From: Thermomucor indicae-seudaticae
Lineage: Eukaryota; Mucoromycota; Mucoromycetes; Mucorales; Lichtheimiaceae
NCBI GenBank assembly: GCA_000787465.1
Contig: JSYX01000689.1
Coordinates: 1-17,307, forward strand
DNA: 17,307 nt
Reading direction: 5' to 3'
This document shows, piece by piece, positions 9,806 through 17,307 of the stretch; position 1 is the stretch's first letter, and each line of letters opens with the position of its first letter. Below the pieces are notes generated by a model. The model was not told the origin of the DNA. It saw only the letters and a list, made by a program, of their open reading frames with translations, and searched no databases. A program made the translations under genes and the position numbers.

Positions 9806-10048
9806 TTATTTGTAGTCACTGCACTCGCAAATTCCTTGGGATCCGCATTCAGCAATTTTATAACCTCCTCGGCCGTATTTCTCGCAATAGGCCCGGCAAA
9901 CTTCTTTTGCATGTTGGTCATCGAGGTTGGCACAGATATTGCCTGGTTCTCTCTTCAAAGGTTGGTAATCCTCCGCAGGTAGAGCGAATGTGACTCCAAT
10001 ATATAGAAGAATGCAAAACAGGAACGTTGACAGATATATCGGCTTCAT
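9806..10048 (-). CDS. Secreted cysteine-rich prepropeptide with defensin (CS-alpha-beta) pattern
   Basis: A single-exon gene for 80 residues. Residues 1-22 are a clear signal peptide (MKPIYLST then a hydrophobic core ending VTFA). Residues 23-33 form a short acidic propeptide ending in LKR, a Kex2-type dibasic site. The predicted mature peptide (34-80, 47 residues) has six cysteines at 39, 51, 55, 68, 74 and 76, spaced C-x11-C-x3-C-x12-C-x5-C-x-C. The CxxxC...CxC arrangement plus a GRGGYK turn before the fourth cysteine is the signature of cis-defensins such as the fungal and invertebrate antibacterial peptides. Known members bind lipid II or membranes; whether this one is antimicrobial, or has a signalling role, cannot be read from sequence. 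Net charge of the mature part looks near neutral or slightly acidic, less cationic than typical. A TATA box lies about 90 bp upstream. It lies between RAD52 and XRN1 with no evident functional link. Confidence 0.68.
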   Translation of the reverse strand: MKPIYLSTFLFCILLYIGVTFALPAEDYQPLKREPGNICANLDDQHAKEVCRAYCEKYGRGGYKIAECGSQGICECSDYK

Positions 10049-10134
10049 CGTTCTTATTGTGAGGTTCGTGTGTCAAAGCAAACTGAAAAAAGAGAAGAAA
10101 AGAACAACCTTGAGGTCTCCTGGCTCCAGACCTT

Positions 10135-10140
10135 TTTATA
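10135..10140 (-). promoter_or_regulatory. TATA box of the defensin-like gene
   Basis: On the minus strand TATAAAAAGG begins at 10140, 92 bp before the start codon at 10048. Position and sequence fit a strong core promoter with a leader of roughly 50-60 nt. TATA promoters are common on regulated or induced genes. The neighbouring XRN1 shows no such box close to its start. Confidence 0.55.
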
Positions 10141-10742
10141 CACAGTTGACAAACTCCGGTACTCATGAATCTCGATGCGTTCCTATACTAGCACCGACAC
10201 GGGTAGTAGTAATTGCACGAATACTGATTGAAATCCGTGGCACGGATTTGTCTGAGTGCTATGCGACAAATTTTCCATTATCCATGATTACTGCGTTATT
10301 TACGAAATAAGTATTGACGGTGCAGACACCACGCGTTCGGCAGCCCCATATTGAAGAAGTCTATGAACAAAGAATTTGACATTGGCATTCGGGAGCAGAT
10401 ATATCAATATGCTCTCACCGATGACACAATAGGACGATCATTATCTCCTGGCCAGCTCTACAAATGACTTGTTACCTGTCTGCTTTTCCATGATACCATA
10501 AGGTGCTATCCATGATAGATCTAGCAGTATGTTGCTGGATATATAGTCTTCTACAGAGCTGCAGCATTCTTGCCAGAGTTACAGCATACCAGTCTGTAGG
10601 CCTCGAGGATTTAACCATCCTTGACCGTTATTACATAATGTCCTTAGTGAAAGCCTTTGTTTACTACGTTGAACATTTGCAAAGGGTGGTATGCAATACA
10701 CCGCAGCTCAATTTCCATTATGCGGACTTGCGGTGAAAAATG

Positions 10743-10757
10743 CGGGTTCCGAACCCG
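10743..10757. promoter_or_regulatory. Perfect 15-bp palindrome CGG-N9-CCG upstream of XRN1
   Basis: The sequence cgggttccgaacccg has two 7-base arms around one central base, 78 bp before the XRN1 start codon. Everted or inverted CGG triplets are the classical target of fungal Zn2Cys6 binuclear-cluster regulators, which bind as dimers. The spacing of nine fits that class. No regulator can be named. Confidence 0.3.
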
Positions 10758-10834
10758 AACAAAAATGGACACAACCACTTCCTTTCTTTATCTCGCCAGA
10801 GAAGCTACTTAATCAAGGTCTCATAATAACAACA

Positions 10835-13800
10835 ATGGGAATTCCAAAATTCTTTCGATGGATGAGGTCTGTGTTTTTTGTGGTCATACTTTGCCTACAC
10901 CATTGCCCGCGCTAACGGAGGGAGCGGCTATACTTACTGTGGCTCCGTTACAGCGAGCGATACCCAATGTGTTCGCAACTCATTACGCAAAACCGGATAC
11001 CCGAGTTTGGTAAATCAATCTGTGTTAGATTCTGTGAACGGGAGGGTAGTTGACTAAAACTTGAAGCGGTATTACACAGACAACTTGTACCTGGATATGA
11101 ACGGGATCATTCACAATTGCTCGCATAACAATAACGACAGCGTTCATTACCGAATCAGCGAAGAAGAAATCTGGATTGGTATATTCAATTATGTCGACCA
11201 TTTGTTTGCTAAGATCAAACCGAAAAAGCTATTTTTCATGGCCATTGATGGTGTTGCACCGCGAGCAAAGATGAATCAACAAAGATCTCGTCGATTCCGA
11301 ACCGCTAAAGACGCAGAAATAGCTCGTATAAAGGCTATCAACAAAGGCGAGGAACTTCCTGAGGAACCGCCTTTTGATAGCAACTGCATTACTCCAGGTA
11401 AACAACAACGATTTGCCTTACAGGCATGAAAAGCTTGCTCTCTACTTGCTTCTTTGTTTAAACGAGAGAAATCCATATAGGCACGGAGTTTATGGCCAAG
11501 TTAACGGCGCAGCTGCGGTACTTTATCAACAAGAAGGTTTCAGAAGATGCAAACTGGCGGAACGTGCAGATTGTACTTTCAGGACCTGAAGTGCCTGGTG
11601 AAGGTGAACATAAGATCATGGAATATATTCGACTAGCCAAGGCACAGCCTGATTATGATCCCAACACACGACATTGTTTATATGGTTTGGATGCGGATCT
11701 TATTATGCTGGGCTTATTGAGCCATGACCCGCATTTTGCTTTACTGCGAGAAGAAGTAACTTTTGGCAAACAAAATCGGAAGAGGAAGATCAGGTAAGTA
11801 ACTACAGGCCGCCCTCGAGATACGTATGATTCATTTGACTCAACTCGTCTTCGTATCGTAGCCTGGACTCACAGAATTTCTACTTGATGCATCTTTCCCT
11901 TTTGCGCGAGTATCTGGACTTGGAATTCAGCTCCCTCAAGGAAACACTTCCGTTCAAGTATGATTTGGAACGTATCATTGACGATTTCATTCTGCTTGCA
12001 CTTTTTGTCGGGAACGACTTCTTGCCACATCTTCCAAATTTGCATATCCATGAAGGTGCCATTGGTCTTATGTTTAGTCTATATAAGAAGATGCTACCTA
12101 CATGCGAGGGCTATCTCCAGGATGGTGGACAAGTGGACTTGGGACGACTGCAGAAACTTCTTGACGGCTTAGGGGGGGTGGTTGAGAAGGATGCATACGA
12201 GGCCGAGCGTGAGGACATGCTCTTTTTGGCTGGAAAACGAGAGAACGGACAGACGGAAAAAGAATTGTTGCATAATCTAGAGAAGAAGAAGAGCGGAGCG
12301 CTTGGTAAGCTTATTTTATCCCTGACTCAGAACTCTTTTCTGTCTCTGTGCTCACTTAGTTACTCCCACTCAGTAATTACGGAAACACAAAGGAAATTAT
12401 TCGAGCGCATCAAGGAATTTATCTTGGAGCACAGTCCAGCAAATCCAGGCAGTTTACATTTCGAACCTGAACTTAATGCTCGCAACCGAAAATTTGTCGA
12501 GAAAGTCGCCTTCGATTTTGGGTTACACTTTGCCACCGAATATTCGAATGAAGATAATTCAAAGCACGTTTATATCGAGTTTGAAGAAAATGAAGAAGGC
12601 GAAGAAGATACGGAGGAAGAACTGGACGAAGAAGCTATCGCCGCACGGGACCGTGTCTTGGCGAAATACGAAAACGCTACTATCATTCCTGATGTGCTTA
12701 CCGAAGAAGAACTCAGGAAACAAGAACAAGAGGAATTTGAAGCAGGCTTCAAAGAATGGAAACGTGAATATTATCGGGTATGTGGGCCCAAATGATGTCT
12801 CGAACTTTTACATTTGCTGACAAAGACAATCGATAGGAGAAAATGGGCATTGATATTGATAATGAAGAGGAAATGGAGAATATCGTAAAATCCTATGTTG
12901 TCGGCATTCAGTGGGTGCTGCATTACTATTACAATGGCGTCGCATCCTGGGGCTGGTTTTACCCATACCATTATGCACCGAAAATCACGGATCTAGTAAA
13001 CATTGAAAAGTACAAGGATTACAAGTTTGAGTTGGGCAAACCGTTTAAACCGTCTGAGCAACTGATGGGTGTTTTGCCAACGTTAAGCAAGAAGCTTTTG
13101 CCCCGTGCTTATCAAGTAAGTTTCGTCTTGCGTATATGGTAGCCGTACCTACAGATATGGATACTAAGTATCGGCTTCATTGTAGGAATTAATGACTGAC
13201 CCAGTTTCCCCGATTATCGACTTTTATCCTCAAGATTTTGAAATGGACATGAATGGAAAGCGCCAAGAATGGGAGGCTGTCGTGAAGATTCCTTTCATCG
13301 ATGAAAACAGACTGCTTGAAGCCCTGAAAAGATATGAACATCGTCTCACGAAAGAAGAGCGGAAACGCGATCAATTTGGTGAATCATTCCGTTTTGTATA
13401 TGACCCAAAGCTTGCAGGAGACAAGGCAGGAGAAGGCAAAGTCTATCGTAGCCCGCTACCTGGAATATTCCCTGATATATACCACTGCATGTCGAGAGAA
13501 GAAACATTCCATTTGCCTACACTGGATGGCGGGCTAAGCTTCAGAAATCATCTGCTGGATGGTGTCAAACTCGGCAAAGACGCTCTCGCTGGATTCCCGT
13601 CATTACAGACTATACCACACCAGGGTGAGCTTCGCTTCCATCATGTGAATGTTTTCCAGCAAGAAAGCAGGTACGTTTTGGAACAGCGCCGTTTGTCAGG
13701 ATGGATCCACTGATCCGGAAAGTACCAAAGAAACGAGACTATGGTCATTACATTGAAAAACCGATTTCAGAACACAAACGTTGAAGAGATAGCAAAGGCT

Positions 13801-15415
13801 CTTTTGTACAAGCGCGTCTATGTCTGTGAGTATTGGTTTGTCTGCTGTTCGTAGTAGACAAAGTGTTTAATGCTATTTTATCAGACTATCCATATCTCCA
13901 AGAAGCTGTCGTAATCGGTGTTTCTACATCGAACGCAAAATATTACGTCAAAGTCGTTGGTAAAAAGAAACAAATCAGAGAGCATATTCTTGATGACGAA
14001 GAAAGGGAAGACTGGTCCAGACGTATCGGACGCGTTGAATACATGTCCAGCAAGCGACTCGGTCTCGAAGTTGGCAAAACAGAAGTGGGACTCCATGTTT
14101 GCGTTCTGCGTGGCATGAAGAAAACGCCAGAAGGTGCATATGTCAAAGAATATGTAAATCCAGCACAGGAAGACCTTGTTCCTGTCCAAATGACTGTCAT
14201 TAAAGTCAGCAATCCGGACCCGCGGTATATTGAACGTCCTCCTCCACCAGTAACTGAAGAGTTTCCCATCAACAGCAAGGCGTTTTTCTTGGGCGGAATA
14301 TACTATGGTGCGCTTGCTACGGTCTCGGGTCATTACAAGCGCGATGGTGTGAATATCGAAGTCATTGTACCACAAAATCCAAAAGACGCAAGAGAGCCAA
14401 TGTTTGGTCGTACGGTTGCCCGGGAACAAATGGAAACCATTGCATACACGCCTTCCTACATTGTCAGCCGAGAACTCAAGATCGACCCCTTGGTCCTATC
14501 AAAATTGACATCCTCGCTCACTGTACAAGATAAAGGACTGCGGCGAGTCAATCTAGGCCTGAACTTGAAGTTTGAAGCGAAGCAACAAAAAGTTTTGGGA
14601 TACTCGCGGAAAAACCGGAACGGACAATGGGAGTTCTCAGATAAAGCCATTGACCTCATTATTGAGTATATACGGACCTTTCCAAAGTTTGTCGCACTGC
14701 TTCATAACAAAAATGGTAAGATGCATTTTTCTTGAGCAAGCTATTTCGGGCCTAACCGATATATGTGTGTCAAGATATGCTGCAAGTGGAGGATCTTGTT
14801 TGGACTGAAAACGGTTCAAGCGAGATACAAAGGATGCGTCAATGGCTAAAAGAGAAGAACGTGGATGATCTTCCAAGGGCGTCATTAGCTGCTGAGGAAT
14901 TGGAAGAGGTATGACGGTGTAGTTGACTTGTTGTTCATCTAACCGAGGGCTCTAACATGGTTGGTGATAATAGCCATTTGTGAAATTGATTGAAAAGCTG
15001 GCAACACAGTACAACAAGTACTATGACTCTTTGGATTTCAAGAGGGTAGTCATCAACCGGACGCCTCGCACTGTTTTACTGAGGCCCGAAGACGCGGAAA
15101 CAAAACTTCAAGCCCAAACTTTCAAACTGGGAGACCGTGTTGTTTACGCAGTAGATTCCGGTCCAGTTCCTCTCGGAAACAAAGGCACAGTCGTTGGAGT
15201 TCAGGAGAAAGTGATTGATGTTGTTTTTGATACACCATTCATGGCCGGAAAGAACCTCAATGGCCGGTACGTTTTTTTTTTTTGTTTCAAGCTGTTAATG
15301 TCCCGCCGAATATGAAGACTTACCATCGATTAGATGTTCGGATTTTAGGGGTATTGCACTGCCTTATTGGAGTGTTATCAATCTTTCCTATCCAGCTTTT
15401 TCCCATCAAAATTAG
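10835..15415 (+). CDS. XRN1: 5'-3' exoribonuclease 1 (Xrn1)
   Basis: Cytoplasmic exonuclease that degrades decapped, 5'-monophosphate mRNA, the last step of decapping-dependent decay. Thirteen exons: 10835-10866, 10954-11009, 11080-11397, 11481-11793, 11862-12304, 12374-12777, 12837-13115, 13186-13670, 13731-13825, 13885-14715, 14775-14908, 14974-15266, 15349-15415; 1249 residues. MGIPKFFRWMSERYP distinguishes it from nuclear Rat1/Xrn2. All seven catalytic acids fall at the yeast positions: Asp35 (YLDMNG), Asp86 (MAIDGVAP), Glu176 and Glu178 (PGEGEHK), Asp206 and Asp208 (GLDADL), Asp292 (VGNDFLPH). The second conserved region includes VSYVVGIQW-like KSYVVGIQWVLHYYYNGV. The SH3-like domain (LGDRVVYAVDSGPVPLGNKG) is completed by the last exon (RGIALPYWSVINLS). 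The stop follows almost at once, so the long unstructured tail of yeast or animal Xrn1 is absent. The last exon is short and inferred; reading through its intron would stop at 15315. Confidence 0.97.
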
Positions 15416-16108
15416 ATATCTCCAGCTTTCGCTAGATACGCAATACAGAAGAACGCACCAGCTAATGTTCGCGATCAATTTGGCTTTCCGTTTTGAATGA
15501 AACTTCTGGCCAAGGTGCATTGTGCTTAGGAATACCTTTTGTGTGCCATTGAATTGCGCCAGTATTGAACAAGCTTTGGCTCTGGAAAGGAGTTTTTGCG
15601 CACATAAATTGTGCCTAATGACAACATAAATGGTATCAAGCCCGTGGACTAAAGTCCTTGAATGCGGTCAATCTCCAACTTTTGGCGATTCCTTTGGGGC
15701 AAACTTTTCAGATGAGTTGACGCACTTGGACGATTCAAGTTGGCGAGAATTATTGAAGCTCTTCGGCGCCACTGCACGATTACTTGGCGTAATTTCTGGA
15801 AATGGATTGGCGACGTTTTCAACATTTAGCATTACTTCTGTGGATGTTGAAAGGCGTTCTATTCAAGGCTTCCTACCTCGTCGAGGCACACGATGTCTAA
15901 TCCAGCCATGAATATCCTGAAGCGTAACAGAATGAGCAGCAGCTTGTATTCTACAGCGAGCCCCCGTTAATTTCAAGGCCAGGATTTGGGCTGGAAAGTT
16001 AACGGGGTCCGTGTCTGGGATCTGAATGCGCAACTCCTGACTGTTGCATTTGCCCCATTGTTGGAACAATGACCTATTCCGCTTTTCTAAGCATGTTATG
16101 ATAACGGA
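15320..16108 (-). pseudogene. Decayed reading frame of unknown origin (two in-frame TGA)
   Basis: On the minus strand one frame runs about 263 codons, from after a TAG near 16109 to a TAA at 15322-15320, broken only by TGA at 15865-15863 and 15670-15668. About a dozen stops would be expected in random sequence. The translation includes RNRSLFQQWGKC, IPDTDPVNFPAQILALKLTG and SNRAVAPKSFNNSRQLESS. No family was recognised. It overlaps the last XRN1 exon antisense at its far end. It could be a dying gene, a transposon remnant, a gene whose introns contain the stops, or chance. Confidence 0.2.
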
Positions 16109-16160
16109 GAGCTACTGCAGCACTGTATCCGTCGAGTGTCTACGGTGATACTATCAGAAT
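15416..16160. other. Intergenic region downstream of XRN1
   Basis: Apart from the weak minus-strand frame described separately, this stretch shows no recognisable gene. It contains a perfect 9-base inverted repeat (ccccgttaa at 15962-15970 and ttaacgggg at 15999-16007) with a 28-base spacer, able to form a hairpin. A plus-strand frame at 15630-15911 has no recognisable domain. The region must include the XRN1 terminator. Confidence 0.4.
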
Positions 16161-16824
16161 TAGGGGTCGCAACCTGACCCGCGGGTCGACCGGGGTCGAA
16201 TTTTCTAACCCGTGACCCGACCCGTCGACCCGTCTATGAGCCGCCTGTGAGAAAGGACTACCTCTCCTATTAGCACAACTTGAGAGTCGACATCTCTGAG
16301 TGGCAATGAGCAGATGCATAATACGACACTGACTGTCCATTCCAACTTGGTGTCGAAACAAACCGGTATGAGATACGCGGCATAAAATCAAGAAAGATAG
16401 TAATATCTGCGCCCAGGCGTCACAAATATTGAAACGGCGACAGCACTGACATATTTTTGCACGGACCAAATTTTGAAAGAGATATTGGGACAGCACTGAG
16501 GTCTTTTCGCGTGGACCAAATTTTGGGACGGTATTGATCCGAAAAAGTCTCAGAATTTGGGACCATTTTGAGACGTCACATTTTTGCGGTGTACGCGACG
16601 GCAAGCAGCGCGACTGCATACATCGATTGGATCAGTGCTTTCTCTTTTTATTGCGTCTCATCACGAAAAAATGAACATCGTGTAAAGCACTTGGAATTCT
16701 GTGTTTCTTACAGTATATGCCATAAAACTCTGTCGATTGTGACATTGGCATCTGATGGCCTACTGGAATTTCATATTCAGCCAACCCGTCTGACCCTACC
16801 TGACCCGTCAAATTGCGGCCTCTA
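16161..16824. mobile_element. Possible hAT-like non-autonomous element
   Basis: The left end reads TAGGGGTCGCAACCTGACCC and the right end, on the opposite strand, TAGAGGCCGCAATTTGACGG. By eye 15 of the first 21 positions agree. Both are followed by GC-rich GGGTC/GACCC words, a style common at hAT transposon ends, and the left includes a perfect palindrome gacccgcgggtc (16176-16187). The interior is AT-richer, has a 50-bp tandem repeat and codes for nothing recognised. No 8-bp target duplication is visible (atcagaat on the left, gcttcctc on the right), so the element is old, misbounded or not a transposon. Confidence 0.35.
16440..16539. repeat. Two-copy 50-bp tandem repeat
   Basis: The words cagcactga (16441 and 16491), ggaccaaattttg (16463 and 16513) and g-tattg (16481 and 16531) recur at exactly 50 bp, so two imperfect units lie head to tail. 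A further partial match (tttgggaccattttgagacg) follows near 16556. The repeat lies inside the possible hAT-like element and is not protein-coding as far as can be seen. Confidence 0.7.
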
Positions 16825-17174
16825 GCTTCCTCAATCTAGAAAAAATCCTGATAAAATACTATTCCATCATCTCCCTCGGCGTTCTATAGAAACGAGCAAA
16901 ACGTCCACCTCTGATAATTATCGATCATTCTAGAAGCATTCTTTCTTTTGTGAAGGCCATGGAAACAGTCAAAAGGCGATGAGTGTGTTACACAATTTAT
17001 GTAGTGATAATTTTATGTAATGATCACTTTCTGGCTTTCCCGGGGTGATCACTTTAGCGAGCGGGTACTGTATGGCGGGAGATAGACTCATTTGTAGCAT
17101 GCGATTCCAACTATATCTTGTAAGTTCATGGCACGATGGATGGAGGGATTGACCATCACCAAGTACACTCCAAC
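16825..17174. other. Intergenic spacer between two candidate elements
   Basis: About 350 bp of AT-rich sequence with no gene or RNA recognised. The word gatcactttctgg (17022) is partly repeated at gtgatcactttagcg (17045). Nothing else stands out. Confidence 0.4.
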
Positions 17175-17306
17175 TAGGGCTCCGGATGGGCCGGGCCGGG
17201 CCGGGCCTGGGCCAGATGCCCAGTGGGCTCAGGCCCATTGGGCCGATTTTATTGGACCAAAATTCTGGCCCGGTGCCCAAGGGGCCCGGCCCAAGTCGGA
17301 GCCTTA
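17175..17306. mobile_element. GC-rich MITE with hAT-like terminal inverted repeats
   Basis: A 132-bp element. The left end reads TAGGGCTCCGGATGGGCCGG and the right end, on the opposite strand, TAAGGCTCCGACTTGGGCCG. Allowing one gap, the first 23 or so positions match almost throughout. Between them are repeated GGGCC words (three tandem gggcc units at the left) and a small AT-rich centre (gattttattggaccaaaatt), so a single strand can fold back on itself. There is no coding capacity. The left flank is actccaac; the only base after the right end is a, which agrees with the first base of an 8-bp duplication, but the window stops there. Confidence 0.65.
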
Positions 17307-17307
17307 A

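Larger units (their letters stand above)
10049..10834. other. Divergent promoter region between the defensin-like gene and XRN1
   Basis: A 786-bp region separates the two divergent starts, the longest non-coding stretch between genes here apart from the right end. It holds the TATA box for the leftward gene, and a 15-bp palindrome 78 bp before XRN1. The frame directly upstream of the XRN1 ATG stays open back to 10691, but conservation begins only at MGIPKFF, so the upstream part is treated as leader. Nothing else was recognised. Confidence 0.5.

Noticed and set aside
9990..10310. Plus-strand frame overlapping the defensin-like gene start
   Set aside because: Antisense to the signal peptide and promoter with no protein features; the minus-strand gene explains the region.
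10743..10757. tRNA T-arm-like sequence gggttccgaaccc
   Set aside because: No acceptor, D or anticodon stems around it; it is a plain palindrome.
10503..10834. Plus-strand open frames upstream of XRN1, one in frame with it
   Set aside because: No domain, and XRN1 conservation starts exactly at MGIPKFF; treated as leader.
15267..15315. XRN1 ending at 15315 with a Phe-rich tail
   Set aside because: The Phe run comes from the 12-T tract after a GTACGT donor; an acceptor at 15348 gives an exon that completes the SH3-like domain.
15630..15911. Plus-strand 93-codon frame
   Set aside because: No recognised motif and it lies opposite the longer minus-strand open stretch; not enough to call a gene.
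16140..16619. Minus-strand 159-codon frame
   Set aside because: It runs through the candidate hAT-like end and the 50-bp tandem repeat and shows no transposase motif.
1..17307. CRISPR arrays, operons, rRNA or tRNA genes
   Set aside because: None seen. The genes are intron-rich nuclear fungal genes, and no cloverleaf or spaced repeat array was found on either strand.

Overview
The window looks like nuclear DNA of an early-diverging filamentous fungus, most likely Mucoromycota. Genes are dense and cut by many short introns of about 50-94 nt with GT...AG ends. The proteins (exocyst Exo84, Rad52, Xrn1) are of fungal type, and the gaps carry Tc1/mariner and hAT-like debris. The phylum is inferred from gene style; species cannot be told. 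All splice models below were made by eye from donor/acceptor sites, reading phase and remembered family conservation. Every model closes in frame.

Layout. 1-766: the 5' part of a Tc1/mariner transposon on the minus strand, cut by the window edge and frameshifted. 839-2293 (+): a 7-exon EF-hand protein with an N-myristoylation motif and a disordered tail. 2609-5671 (+): EXO84 in 15 exons. 5780-7528 (+): a membrane-anchored alpha/beta hydrolase in 4 exons. 7980-9424 (-): RAD52 in 7 exons, convergent with the hydrolase. 9806-10048 (-): a single-exon secreted cysteine-rich peptide with the CS-alpha-beta (defensin) cysteine pattern. 10835-15415 (+): XRN1 in 13 exons, divergent from the defensin-like gene. 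15416-17307: gene-poor DNA with a decayed reading frame, a possible hAT-like non-autonomous element (16161-16824) and a clear GC-rich MITE (17175-17306).

Most genes are housekeeping: polarised secretion (EXO84), homologous recombination (RAD52) and cytoplasmic 5'-3' mRNA decay (XRN1). They do not form a pathway together; their adjacency is ordinary eukaryotic gene order. The accessory content is the transposon next to the EF-hand gene, the defensin-like gene between RAD52 and XRN1, and the repeats at the right end.

The most noteworthy item is the defensin-like peptide. It has a signal peptide, a short propeptide ending in a Lys-Arg (Kex2-type) site, a predicted mature peptide of 47 residues with six cysteines spaced C-x11-C-x3-C-x12-C-x5-C-x-C, and a TATA box upstream. 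No multi-gene novel system was seen.
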